A stretch of DNA of 64,000 nucleotides. It comes from Alviniconcha marisindica. Its lineage: Eukaryota; Mollusca; Gastropoda; Provannidae. Both the position numbers and the translations under genes were made by a program. The stretch lies in contig JABMCL010003496.1 in the NCBI GenBank assembly GCA_018857735.1, positions 526,001-590,000 on the forward strand, given 5' to 3'. Below, one piece after another: positions 23,187 to 37,400 of the stretch (its first letter is position 1; every line of letters begins with the position of its first letter). The notes under the pieces are model-generated. The model made no database searches. It saw nothing but the letters and a program-made list of their open reading frames with translations, and was not told the DNA's origin.

Positions 23187-25316
23187 ACGCACTAGCTCTC
23201 TTTCTCAACTTGACAAGCATTCCTTTCCAGTTTTGGGGGTTAGTATACTTTACTGTGCCAGTTAGAAATTTTCTGATGAGAAAATTAAGTCTCCTTCTCT
23301 GAGAAAAGCCATTTATGACAGTCAAGCTGCTCCTCTAATCTACCAGAAGTGGCAACCGTATCATCACACTACACAGTAACCAACTATACTTCAGGGGTCA
23401 TAGCTGCCATTTTTTTTTTTTTCGTTGCTCTAGTAAATGTGTATAAAAGAATTAAAAAAAGAGAGAAAAAAAAGCCCCCCTTCCATGCCCTGCCCACCAA
23501 AGCAGGCATCCCTGACCTATAGCCAGCTACAAGTGGGTTTTCTTTGGAGAGCATGTGAATGGTACAGCCCACTTGGGGACAACAGCAGATTAAAGAGGGG
23601 AAAAAAAGAAAAAGAAAAAAGAGAGCCAAAGATCAAACAAAAAGGGCTCCTCCATGTGACCGAGTGTTGTCGTTTTTTCTTTTCTTGTGTTTTTTGTTTT
23701 AAGTGGGGGGGGGGGGGGGCTGGTTTTCTTCTTTTTTTCTCTTAGGTTTTTTAATGCAATTGGAGTTCTTAATGATTAAAATATCAAATGCTCAGACAAC
23801 TTCATTTAAATAAAAAAAAATAAAAAAAAATAAAAAGCTTTTGGTCCAAAATGCAGTAACCCTAAAAATTGTACAAGATCACCAAAAACTGTATGTTACC
23901 TGAAAGCTTGAGGCATCATCATAGTTTTAAACAACATTTGAGAAAATATGGTTTTGCCAATACAGGAACTGTATATGGTTTTTGCCAAGGCAGGAACTGT
24001 ATTAATTTTTGTATTATCTCCCTTCTATAAAACACACACAAAGGTTAGGAGAAGAACTGTTTACATATGACCATGTTCATATGTAAATATCTTTGAACAG
24101 AACTGGACCCCTGAAAACAAATTTAAGGGTTGCACAACTTTCATTTTGTTGCCACTGTGAGCTCAAAATTTCCTTCACAACCTTCAAACTGACATGGAAG
24201 AGTAAACTGCATCAATTCCCTCACCTATTTCATGGGCTTAGGTCTTTATGATTTTAGGTCTTTACGATTTGGCACATTCAAAATGCTCATTATTAGTAGC
24301 AGTGCAGATACAACAAAAGCAAAGCTCATAAGATCTGACTGGAACAGTCTGAGAAAGAGTCAAATCAAGTTTTTGAAGCATCTGAAACCAGACCAATGAT
24401 CATCTTTAAACACATAACCAAAGTTATACAAAAAAGAAAGAAAAAAAGAGCACTATATCAATATGCTTGAGCTGGCCAACACACTAAACAATCCCTGAGA
24501 CTTCAATTTCAACTGTTTGATGCTGCTGTGACCATGAAATAAAGTCGAAGTAAATGAATGCAGAAGGCTTCATGGAGTACCATCATGCAAAAGTTGACAC
24601 TGACCACATTTATAGCGCCCAAACACTGATGAGTGATTACATAAGCTGAAGTTTTCTCATGCCAGTCAAACATGGAGGGGTCATCGATACAACTGTAGAA
24701 CCACCCCCCTCCCCACTCTGCATCCTGCAGTAGTACATACTCCCTCCTCTATACTGGACCTCACATGAATGCTTACTAGTAATCCCCCTCTCTACTGCAG
24801 CTTGCACTAGCACCTATTCCTTCCCGTTTTGTAGCTTGCACTGGTACAACACTCCTCTACTGTCTCTTTCCTCTTCTTCTCTCACTCTGTAGGCAACCAA
24901 CTTCTTCTCACATCCATATTCAATCCATCCTCTTCACCACCTTGGAAGCCAAACCAACATGGGATGGACGGAGGAATTTTGCAGAGGAGACAACTGCTCA
25001 GTGTGGAGAATGCATGGCTGTTGCGGAAAACCTGTTAATCTATTCCATGACCAAAACTATTCAAGCCCTGCATGTGGACCTATAGTGAGTGAAATTCTGC
25101 TGAAGTGGTTCATACAGTGAGCGACTTTCATATCACAGTATTTTTGTCGGTCAAAGTATTCTCTGTAAACTGATGACAACACAAGGGTGTCCCTGTGGTG
25201 TATTCAACGACAAAAACAAAAACAGTGAAGGCGACAAGGGAATGAACATACCTGACATTTTCTTCCATGAACACAAGAAGCGTCATACATACAAACAAAT
25301 CTACCAAAAGCAGAAC

Positions 25317-25355
25317 AGGACTTTTCTTAACACCAAAGTCGTTAAGAAAAGTCCT
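25317..25355. repeat. Hairpin, 15-bp perfect arms, 9-nt loop
   Basis: aggacttttcttaac and its exact complement flank accaaagtc. It lies downstream of Nup153 in gene-free DNA. Too far from a gene end to be called a terminator; eukaryotic genes do not use these. Confidence 0.85.
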
Positions 25356-28300
25356 AGTCACAAATTTGATTCAATTCCCACCATAAAACACAAACCATAC
25401 GCACACCACCTCCTCATATAACTAACTGAACATTCAAACTGACAGCCTCTTTTCTATGCTCCACATAAATTAATACGAGACCATGATTACAAGCAGAGGA
25501 TCTCAGCAATGGTGAACAGACAGGGATTACTTCACAATCAATGACATCAACTTTTATGAGTTTTCTATCTGAACAGTTGCATCCAATAGTGCACTGAAAT
25601 AATGTTTCCCTTACCATTTCCAACAAAAGCTGTCAATATTTCTCAAGATCTGTAGTCAGACGCGGGGCATGAATGTGGGGCAGCAACACTGGTATTTTGT
25701 GACAAGGACAAAATCATTGTGTTCCCTCAATACTTCCCATTTATATATACCATGAGCAATCGAGTTTTGATACCTACTGTTATCATTACCTGTCTTGACC
25801 ATGCTATAAGCCACAGTTCAGGAGTTAAGAATGACATGGCACTGCTTGTGCTTGTAGATCATGCAGTTTGTATTTCAAACATTTTGAGCAAAGTTACCGC
25901 AAATACAGACACTTTGCTTTTTCTACCTCATCATTCTTGTGTTAACAAGCTGAACGAAAAACAAAACAAAAAAACCCCACCTCAGTCGGATTGCAGTTCT
26001 GCCATACACATATAAAACTACAGAAGTAGAAATGAATGTGCATACTGTGCAGAAACAGTACAAAGGCTGGTACCGTATGCACTGCACCCACCAGCAGCTG
26101 GCAGCCCCATGGTGCTTTGATTTTAAACTGATTTAAAAAAATAGGTAAATGCACTTGTCATTACCCATTAACAGTATTTTCATTGTGAATAAAGTAATAA
26201 CAGTACAATGGAGAGATGATAATTGATTCTCAACCCCAGTCAATTGTGACGCTTAGATCCGGGCATAAAATGTAACCTCTTGGTTGTTGGAACCACAAAA
26301 TGCAAGGGTTCACTGAGTTGCACACTGGGGCAGGCCCACTCCTTGTGGCAGCAAGGTCTGTTTATGTTTCAATTAAAGAAAGAGACTGACAGAAGTCATG
26401 CTCTGCCATCCCAACACAACTGTCTCCAGTCATAAAATTAACCATTTATCAACTTCCAAGCACACTTTCCCATCCCCAGCACATAAATAATAAAAAATGT
26501 CACCAGAGGGTAACAGCATCTCCATGCTCCTTATATTTCATAATCTTACACTTTTACAACAAGCAATATATACACACCCCCTGCCCTTTCTTTTCATCTG
26601 TTTTTACCCTCAATACTTCTGTCATCCTTTGGAAGGGTGTAGGGTGGACATGGGTTTTATTGAACAAGCACCAAACAAGCCTCCTTCAGCAATCTGGCTG
26701 ATGAAAGGGGAACAACTCAAGAACACACACTTAGCCTGTCACACTCACACACCACATAATGCCATTGCACTTGCTCACATAAGTAGGGGTGTTGGAGCAG
26801 AAGCAAGAAAAAAGAACACCTGATTACAGGAATGCAAATTCTGACATGAACTTTTTTCATGTGTTTGTTTGTTGGTCATTTTATACTGTTAATTCCTGTT
26901 GTTGGCTTTGTTCTGCCAAGAACAAGACAGTCACGGCGACCATGCGCAAAGAAAATAAAACATCAAAAGTACCTTTTTTGTAAAGTTCTGTTTTTTCCTT
27001 CTTCTCCCCAGAACAGAGATCACCATCCACAAAATGCACACAAAACAACCACTAAAGACAAAAAATTGCGGACAAGAACATCTAATGCACCAGAATAAAA
27101 ATACAATGTAACATAGAATCTTTCATGAGCTTGACCTCTGTCTTCACAAGCCTGCATAATTTTCTTGTTTCACTCTCACACACACGTTTTAATTAATTAA
27201 TTATTAGCTAATGCAGCACTATACAATAGTAGTTCTTTCAACGGGATACCTTTTGAATGTCTCTTTGAGACATTCATAATGATAAACACAAAGCAGGATT
27301 GAATCGAGATCAAACTCATGAAAGCTCTCAATAAGCCGAAGCATGCTTTTTTCTTTTATACAAGTCAGTGTACACAAAATATCTTTTCAATGAATATGCA
27401 TCATTGAAAAGCATTGATTGTAAACATAAAAAAAGAAGGTATTACCATATGTACAGAGAATTTCTTTTTCCCTTTTGCGACAGAACAGTAGCAGTATACA
27501 TATATACAGAAACTTCACTATCTAAACATTTTACCTTAAAAGCAAAATCTGCATTTTGTTTTTGATATTGTTAAATGTACACATACACAAATGATTAACT
27601 CTTACATAACCATGAATTTATAAAGTCCAATTCAATTGAACTTGCTCTGTTTCTTACAAAATATGAAGCCCAATTATATCTGCCTCATAAAACATGCTTT
27701 GAGCGTTAAACCAAACATCATGCTGGAGTCATTTCACAGGCACGTCACTGCATTAAACAGACCTTTTCTGAAACTGTCCCACACATCCCATTCCTACAGA
27801 AATTTACCTGTCTGCTGATGGCAGCTGAAATAATCTGAATCTTTGGTTCGGACAAGTGTACACAGACAAGCTGAAGCATTCTGTACAAAATTCCTCTTAA
27901 TAAAAAATAAAAAAAAGGAAAAAAAAGAGGAGAATAATACCTATCTCCATAAAAAGACAATAATCTCTATCTCCGTTCAGACCAGAATAAATACTCCAAA
28001 CCTGAAATTTTGAGACACAGTGATGCCTCAAACCAATTTCTATTTCAGGTTTCATCTGCACTTGGAATAAACCAAATAAATTCACTGATTTGTCTACAAA
28101 AAGGTTTGAATGCCCTTGGTTTTCAGCACAAGGGACTGGTAGTAAAAGACCAACAATGACAAGAAACTGACACTGACCTGAGCCAGAGTTCCTTCATTTG
28201 AACCAACTTGTACATTTTCAGAGTTCACAATTTAAAAAAAACACTGTGCTGTGCTGTCAGTATCACTGTACTTAAACAGTAAAATGGCAGTGCAGTACCG

Positions 28301-30765
28301 TAGACTTTGGTCACCTTCAGAGTGCTCCACTTTAGAAAATTCAAGTCATCCAAAGCTTGCGTTGCACATGCTACCCCTACCCCACTGCTGCCACAGCAAA
28401 CAGAAGAGCTTAGATCTAGACCATTCCTGCCAGCATGTACATTATTTTCCTCTGCCGCTAGTGGCAGTGGACATATATAAATCTAATAGTAATACATGAA
28501 CACCCTGTCATGATAAAAAAATATGTTAAAAAATCACTGCACCCCAGGAGTAATAATAACTGTGTTTTGGTCAACAGTACACCAGTGACAGATGATTTTG
28601 TATGTATTTTCAAGGAGTCCAACAGTACACCATATAGTCCAATAATACTGGTCATTAACTTGCAGCGCCCATTCTTCTTCTCTTGGGGTGGGGAGGGGAA
28701 GGTAACTTAAAAGAGCATTCCAGTGTTAACATTCCCCTATTTTTTTGGAAAGTAAACTTTTCAACAAAATTGTTTCTCCTTATGTACAGCAGATGTCAAT
28801 TTCATTTTGTATACAGACTCTTCTCACTTACAATATATTTCTTCTCCCTTACAATACATTTCACCCCAGGGCCTAAATCACAGAGCTACAGTTCACAGCA
28901 AGCACCTAGGGCTGCCCCTGAAGCGATACTGTTCAGTTACACTGACTGGGAGTCATCCTCAGTAGTTTGGTGTACAGAAGAGCACTACTCCATAACTGCA
29001 CATTTGGGGCAAAAACGACTTGAGAGTAATGAAAACAGTTTCTGCAACACACTTGGTTCAACCATTACAATTACGCACCACACCAAGCTAGTATTAATGG
29101 TTAAACACAAGGCCCCTCCTCTTTCCATATACTTTTGTTGTTGTTGGGAACAAAGATGTGGACTTTTGTGCATAGGACAGGTGTTCACTGTGCCAATTTT
29201 CTTGCTTCAAACAAATTTTGCTCACCAAAAGTTGACAATTTTGTGCATTTAAATAAAAAATCTTTTATTTTTTACCTCATTTAAAAAATAAATAAATCAC
29301 TCATGGAGTATCTGATGACTTTTTCATAACATGAAATATTACAAACATCATTTTTAATGTCAAATGTGTATGTATCCTGAATATTTCCATGTTTTATAGT
29401 ACTTTAATCAATCCTGTATATTTTCACCATCATGCTTACAATCACCCCTAAAGCTAAAGAAAAATAAGAGCTGTAGTTCTGCAGTCCTACTTCTATTCAG
29501 TTTTGCTCGTTTCTCTCCTCAGACTCCAAAACAACATCTCCTCAGGCTGTATGAGTCTTACAGAAAGAAGATACACTAATCAGGATTATTTCTTTGCCCC
29601 ATTCCGATCCCTTTTTCACATGTATTCTTCCACAAAGCTGAACATTTACATTTCACCTACAGCAACATTACAATGAGCACCAGATGTGTGGTGGTGCAGC
29701 CATGCCCACTGTTGGGAGGCAAGTCTAGGAAGGACTGGCCACAGGCTGGTAAAAAGCCATCAAAACAAGCCTCTTTTCCAAGTCACCCGTGCAGAGCAGT
29801 TACAACACTTTTGGATGTAGCAGGTATGGTACTACTGTTCTTCAGTCTGCTATGTGTCTAACATATAACAATGAGAAATTTTGTACAGCAAGGGTGCCCA
29901 GTGGTGGCTCCATCGTCTGTAGCAAAGCACCATGCAGCGGCCAAACACTGGGGTGCCAGCTCGACATGTAGCCTGCTCCAAAAATGTGCCCACCCTCCTA
30001 AACCATTTTCCCTCCATTTTGACTTGCAAGCAACACACACATACATCATACATACTCCTGCATGTGCACACTGGGAAGCTGTGACAATATCACAAACAAA
30101 AAAGAAGAAGAAAAAAGGACCAAATAAAACTCTCTTTTTTAAAACTGTTGAAACTACCTAGTTACCTAAGAGTTCAGCACAAGTGAACACAAACATCTCT
30201 CCTCAGCATGCAAGGAAAGAATCTGATGGACTGGCTGGGTTGCCAACCTAGCTAGCTACCTACCAAACTTTGGCGCAACAGAAAAACGCAACCCACCCAC
30301 CCCCCACTTGTGGAAAGAAAACAGCCTTCTGTTTTGTGTTTGATTGTACGCTGATGAAGTAAAGCATGGTTTTCCACCTTACATGATATGAGCTCAGGGA
30401 GTCCCTGGCATCCCCAGGAGATCAGAAACTGCGATCATTTTTTGTTGTTGTGTGAGAGCTTTTGGTATCATTGTCATCACTTCTTTGTATAAGCCTGCAT
30501 TTGGGGACCAGGTCAACCCCCTTTCCACTACTCTTTCGGAATTGATCCACAAGCGTTTCGATCCCTCTTCAAGCTATACGCATCAGATTTTTCCAAAGGT
30601 GTTCAGATTGCATCAGTGCATCCTGAATGTTCAATTTGTGTCCCAGAAGGCAAATCAAATGCCGATCAAACAGACCACCTTGGAACTGGAGTGCTGTGAT
30701 TCTGGGATGAGCCAGCAGGTGGTGGAACTGAAGTTCTTGTTTTGTCTTGGCTATACCAGCATGGT

Positions 30766-33700
30766 TCAAGGCTTCCGGGTGGCTCGTCGCACTGCTCGTT
30801 TGATTTTCCTGGTCCCCTCTCCTGAGCCAGACCTGGAAACAGAGTGACTTCGTTTACAGCCTTTAATTGCACATGGTGACTAAATTCTCATTTACCAATA
30901 CTGGTTTGTTGTTTGAATCTATCTGTTGAATGTCCTGACCTGTTTCTCAATACTTTAAGTAATTATGTTGTAGTTTAGTGTGTGTGTGTGTGTGTGTTTG
31001 AGAGAGAGACAGAGATAGGGACATGGATATATGTCTTGAATGCAATAACACTTTATGTGTATAATGCTATGTGCAGTGCCTTCAGTGAGCCACAAAAGAC
31101 CGACAGACTGCTTCCCCCCAAAAAAACAACAAAAAACCAAACAAAAAACAAAGGGAGGTAAGCAGCATGCTTTTGCTTACCCAATGTTGAAACTCTGAGG
31201 GGTGGCCGCCCCAAAACCCATGGCAGTGGGAGCAGGAAGTGAGGGAGGTGGAGCAGTGCTGTCTGGAGTGGGCGCTGCCTGGCCAAACATGAAGACACCT
31301 GGGCCAGCTGACTGTGGGCCAGCTGACTGCGCAGGAGCCAAGTCTGCCGACTGAGAAGCAAAGAAACACAGAGAACCATTACAGGACATCCCCACAGCAT
31401 CATGATAACAATAATAATAGATCATATATGGTGCCCCATCTCACAAGAGCCAGTGGGCAGTTACAAAGGGTCTACAGCTGCATGCCTTCATCACATGCAC
31501 ATACATACACATGGACACATGTACACACACACACAGACGAGCACAGTGCATGCACCACACAGATCTACAAACACAGGCGTGCACACTCATAATACATTCA
31601 CTCACAGCCTCAGCTTGTTAGATTCAGGCAGCAAAATGATGTGGCTGCTTCCTGTCTATGGACTGCACTGATATGACCTTCACCACTGACTGGGTGCTAA
31701 ATATTCAGAATCAACCTCATCTCTGGTTAAAGCATCAATCACATTTTGAGGAGAATCAATCAACACAACTGTTTAGGTGTAACTGTTCTTACCTTCTACT
31801 GTCTTCATCAACTGAACCCATGTTCATAATCAACAGGTAAAACCTTTTTTTTCATTTGCGCCTTGCATTTTTCCACTTTCAAAACAGCATCCGATCATCA
31901 CTACTATCCACTGTATTCCATGCACAAAAACGCTGTCAATGTCACAGTGTTCAGTCCACACCACATGGTCTCCTACATGGGGCAGCTCTGATGACATAAA
32001 AACCTGCAACATCATGGGATAATTATGGGGTGCCACAACATGGAAACAACACACTCACTTGATTTCCAAAGTGGAACCCGGGTGCCGAGGTGTTGGCATT
32101 GCTATTCGCACCAAAGCTGAAGGTGGGCTGGGTGGCCCCTGTGAAGTTAAATCCTGCAATAACAAACAAAAAAAGACATGCTGGTTTCATTTTTTCTTTC
32201 TTTTTGCATTACATCAGCACAATGCTGAGCTTGCACTCACTGATGCAAATATGTGACTGTCATACAACACATCAGTTCTAGGCTGCTATGGTAACAATAC
32301 TGTGCTGGGTACTGTTTACCAACTTATGTTCCCACACTGCTGTTCAAAGTAACTCTCCAGTGGTACCAAACATGAAGCGAAACTTGTGTTTCTAGTTCTA
32401 GCAAGCTATAATAAAAAATAAAAAAGAAGAAGCCTACAACGAGATTACTGACACACATTCAGGGTGCACTGTCTATGCAATTGTGTGAAGAGGGAAAAGA
32501 GAGCCAGACAACACAACTAAAGAGTTCAGGGCATCTGTGTGATTCTCCACTAAGTCATGCTTTTGTCAAGTAAATCTCTATACATCCACAGGGAAGCTCA
32601 ACATCATTCTATGCACCCAGCTTTTTTAACTCCACACATTCAGGAAGCAAGTGGAATGGATGGTAACCTGCAAGCCACCCCATCAGCAATCCGTTTACAT
32701 GGCTGTAAAATCCTGGACAATCACAAAGCTGTTCTTAGCGTATATTCTGTGGGGAAAATGTTTAGTTAACCCACTTGGCCCCAGCACAGCCGCTGCCCTT
32801 TCGCTACAAAATCCCTTGCAAAGGGAAGTAATGGTGTCAAATGATCCCGGGATACAACTTTAAAAATCAATAATAAACATAAAACAAAAGTTTCAGCTCA
32901 CTTCATATTTTTCCCAGTTTGCGAATAGTGTTCTTGTATATCCAACAGGTTTTGATTTTTTTCACCAAAAAATAAACGCATAAAAAAATAATAATCCCAA
33001 ATCAGAAATGTCCGCATCTGAATGTCAGGTTTTTGGGTGCCTACGGAGTAACCAACTTTGCAAAATTTCCAGTTTGAATCTCCAAAGATGAAGCTCTATG
33101 TGTTTGTTAGGGTGCCCACGGTAAGCGCCTGAGCCAAATTTGCAGTTCAAATCTCAAAGTATGAAGCTCCAACGCCATTGCTAACAGAAGGGCTTTTGTT
33201 TATTTTTGGGCATCTATCGCGTGTCCACTTCGCAACTTTGGAAATTCACACCATCTCTCAAACTTTGCAGAACTTCAAACAAAGGACATCGCCGGAAGTG
33301 GTAAACAACTGCAGAAACGAGGCTACAAGTCTCGCGGGAATTCTGTTCCTATCTGCATAAGCCAAGATGCCAGTATGGAGCGTCTGCTAGCCAGCCGCTA
33401 CCGGGTGGTCTGGGGTTTCGTGGTAAAGGCAAAAGACGGGCCTACAGCTGCATGTGGTGGGCGGCCTGGGGACAAGTTGGTTAACGATGACCACAAATGC
33501 CAACACTTCTTGCCACTGTCAGAGCACCTACCCTGGGTGGGCAGAGAAGTGGCAGGGGTGTCAGACCCAAAGGCTGAGGCGGCTGCAGCATTGCTCTGAG
33601 AGCCAGCCCCTATGTTGAAGGAGAACTGCCCGGTGTTGGTGCTGCCTGCTCCAGCGCTGAACAGCGAGGTGCCCTGGGGAATGCCTGTGCTGCTGGCTGC

Positions 33701-34416
33701 GTTGGTCTGAGCATTGGAGAAGCTGAAGCCAGTCTGCATGCCAGAACCAAAGCCGGATGCCTGGCCCCCAAAGGCTGCAATGCCTGGAGCTTTCTCTGCT
33801 GGCCCTGAGAGTATACACACTTGCTATCTGGATTTGCAGTCATTTCAAGCATTCCAGTTTGTTGCTGTTACTAAACAAAATTATTCACGTCAATGCAAAT
33901 GCACTGGACTTCTCAATACTTTCCCCTTAATCCAACTTCTCAATTCTGATGCATAGTATGGAACAAAGCAGTAGGCTGGGTTGCCCAACCTTGCAGAATA
34001 CTGGCTTTTAATGGGAAACTACCCAAATTTCACATAGGAAAAATACCCATATTTACAGAAAGGTTCATAAAACTAGGAAAAGAACTCAATCTGAAAACAC
34101 AACTAGGGTATGTGCCAAACGATACCTCAAGGACAACTCCTGGATGAAGCAGGGTCTCAAACATTTGGGACTTTTGGAATCTCAAAGTGTGGACGGCCTT
34201 TTGACTAAAAGTAAGATGGGTCCTAACGAAACTTTATTTTTAAATAAAAATTAAAAAATTAAATGTACTTACCCTCTGAGGTCTGCCCAAACTTGAAGAG
34301 ACTGTTACTACCAGCAGCAGTGCCGGGATTACCAAACTTGAACGGTTCAGCTTCACCGGTGGACGGTGCTCCCTGGAGGTTGAATGATTGCTTCTTGGCA
34401 TCTCCAGGACCATGGT
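30766..34416 (-). CDS. NUP153: Nup153 exons 20-24: distal FG repeats and basic C-terminus
   Basis: Exons 34273-34416, 33532-33804, 32059-32153, 31181-31350 and 30766-30832. They add FKFG, FSFS, FSFN, FSFG, FHFG and MFG motifs. The last exon is only 67 nt: after an acceptor at 30833-30834 it encodes GSGSGEGTRKIKRAVRRATR plus KP and the stop TGA at 30766-30768. The RKIK-x-AVRR block matches the extreme C-terminus of vertebrate Nup153, which confirms the gene end and the phase chain. Confidence 0.92.
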
Positions 34417-37400
34417 CTGCAGAACCAAAATGAGGATTGTCAGTGATAGATCATAACACATCATAATAAAATAGGTAACACTTAATGACGCGTATTTTGA
34501 TGCAAGTGCATCCTCCTAGCATTGTACAACTATCACAAATTCAAAAATAATTTATATTTGAAAAGCATCACCCACACACAGGCCTAGACACCTGTATACA
34601 TGTGCAAAAAGAGACAAAATAACATACCTAGTATTGTGTATATTACATGCAACAAATATCCATGCTTCCATGATGAGATCAATACCAAATGTACAAGGCC
34701 AATACTAGATGAAATGAAAAAGGTAAATGTTCACACAACTCGCTTTCAAAATATGAAAATACAACTCTGGTTTAGAATTGGTTTCTCTGGTTGTGGCCTT
34801 GAAAAAAGGTCAGGCATCAAAACTGGTATAAACGCACCAAGCTCAACAGCAAATTACACATACTTAATAATCATGTATAACTGCGTCTCAGGAAATATCA
34901 ACATTATGTTCCGGCAGTATGAAATTTAATTATCTATGCTGACCCAATGGGCTTGGGATTTACCAGTTTATGTAACTATTGTGTACAATCCTGTCTTTGT
35001 GCTGAAAATTAATTATCTATGCTGACTTAATGGACACTGAAGTGCTTGAGATTTACTAGTTTATGTAACTATTGTGTATAATCCTGTCTTTGCGCTGAAA
35101 CTTATCTAAGGTGACTCAATGGGCCCTGAAGTGCTTGGGATTTACCAGTTTATGTAACTATTGTGTATAATCCTGTCTTTGTGCATAAGTATGATGTAAA
35201 GCTAATTCTTAATACACAGTCTTCATGAACAGTGTTTGCAAGCAGTCTTCGTGAATAGGGTTTGCAAACACTTTTCTTCTTAATAAACCACAACTCTCTG
35301 AGAACTCCCCTGAAGTCTGTTATGACATAAATAATTCTGTGCTGGTTGTGCTGATACGTGTAATCAATTCAGATGATGAAGTGACTGTTGCAAAGCTTGT
35401 GGTGCCTGCCACAAGAGCCAGAATACTACAAAGGAAAAATGACATGGGGGTCTTTGGCATTGTCTTTAGGTGCTTTTAATGTCTCATGCACTTGTTCAAG
35501 AAACAGACGTGTACTGACCTATCTACAGAAATCAAACAGTTTAAACTAGAAACCGATAATGTAGGCTGCAACTTCAACGGTAAATCTACAAATTTTGGAC
35601 CGGGGGTATATATATATTCTAAGCCTAAAACTCATGTCAATCTGCTATTCAATACATGATCAAACCAGCTAGCTTGAAGTCACTGGCATGCCATACACTG
35701 TCTGCAATGGTCAGATTAAGTCACGTGTCAGGGTGTGACGTCTGCGTCACAAAGTTCAAACAACCAGCCAATCAAAAGCATCTTTGATGTTCATGGAGAA
35801 ACCTTCACACAAGCGAGACCACAAAACTTGGCCTGTGCTGGCAACATGTGTTTACAATGCAAAACGTTTTCACCAAGCGCCAAGGAAGCTTGATGAAATC
35901 CAAGGAAGCTTGATGAAATCCCTTTAAGGAGTAACTTTACTATCACAGTTTGAATTGCTCTAGAAAAGAACTTTTACAAACTAAACTTCCAGCCAGGTTT
36001 GTCAAACATACAGGTGTAACTCTGAACTTAAATCAGTCAGCAAAACTGGTTTAGATGTAAATTCCAAAATGCAATTATCAGCTCTTGGTAAAGTGTGAAT
36101 AGTCTTGCTTTAAAACAAATTCTCATCAAAGATTGCAAAGGGCATCAATTTCTCAAAGTGAACAAGAACCATTCCCAAACAGGGAAAGTTACAAATTAGG
36201 AATCTACTCAAAATCACAGTAGGAACATAAGCAGAAAAAAAATCCCACCATTGTCTAAGCGACGCTTCTCTTTGGACGATTTCCCCACAGACCCAGAGTC
36301 GGCACCAAATGAGAATGTCGGCTTTGCAGCTCCCAGGGGGTTCGGAGCGCTGGCACTGTCCTTGGGGTTGGCAGCCGCTATTCCGAAGGAAAAGCCAGCT
36401 GCAGCTGTGGATGATCCCCCAGAGGACTGTTGGCCAAAGGCGAACACTCCAGGCGCCCCCAGCTCCCCATTCACAGCTGGCTTGGCTGGGCCTGCAGACA
36501 GAGCAGGGGCACCGCCGAACCCTCCTGTACCCAGCTGGGGCACTGAACTGAAAGGACTGGTCGCTGAACTGCTGGTGGTGCCCGAGGCACCAAACACAAA
36601 CCCCTGGGAGGTGGAGGAACTAGCGCCGGAGCTGTTGGGTTTGCTTATACTGGAGTCTGCCAAAGCTGATGTAAACAGTCCGGGTTTGGGCACAGTGTCG
36701 TTGGGCTTGGTGGCCGCTCCAAAGCTGAAGCCGACAGGTATTGACGGGGCCGGTTTTGCACCAGAGCCTCCATTCTCAGGCTTCGAAGAGTCACTGCCTG
36801 GCATGGTCGCTCTGAGGATCTGGCCGGAGCTAAACGCTGATGGCGTTGAGCTTCCACTACTGGCAGGGCTTCCAAACGTAAACCCCCCAGAAATTAATGA
36901 AGTGCCCCCTGAGGCAAGAGAGGGGGCAGCACCCAGAGCAAAATTGTTACTAGGTTTGCTGGCACCAAATACAGGAGAGAACCCACTGGTAGCACCCATT
37001 CCACTCCCCTCCGTACTAGTGGTCTGGGCAGAAGTCAATCTGTCCACATTCTTTACTTCCGAGTCTTTGTTCTGGGTTTGGATTGGTGACCCAATCGTGA
37101 TCCCCCCTGTGCTGGCTGAGGACCCAAAACTAAATCCTGGTGCAGCTGGAAAGGTTGAGGAGGCGGTGGTGGCGGCAAGTCCCGGTGACAGCGTTGTGGT
37201 CTTATCAAACATGGAGCCACCACTAGCACTTGGAGCACAACCGGCAGGGGGAGCGCCAAACTGGAAACCAGAACCAGAGGCAGCTGATGACGGAGCTTGA
37301 GAGTCTGTGCCGCTACCAATTTTAAACCCTGATGCTTTTGAGACTGCTGTGTCCTTAGAATCAGTTGAGTCTTTGGCCCCAAACTGAAAGCACGCAGAGG

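Larger units (their letters stand above)
19611..30765. other. 11-kb region without a recognised gene
   Basis: The right part is presumably Nup153 3' untranslated and downstream DNA. 20400-20940 is GC-richer and unique-looking, with a local tcattctagcattctagcaa repeat, but carries no convincing frame. It also holds G tracts (19797-19808, 21427-21458, 23704-23720), the (GA)n tract, the gtaaggacc clusters and one 15-bp hairpin. A 189-codon plus-strand frame at 28683-29252 has no protein-like features. Confidence 0.65.

Noticed and set aside
28683..29252. 189-codon plus-strand frame
   Set aside because: No domain, biased composition or splice context; likely chance in the Nup153 downstream region.
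34927..35184. CRISPR-like spaced repeat
   Set aside because: Units are contiguous three-copy tandem repeats without unique spacers, in a eukaryotic intron.
36251..37300. 349-codon plus-strand frame
   Set aside because: Antisense shadow of the FG-repeat exon; the minus strand has FxFG motifs, matching splice sites and phase.
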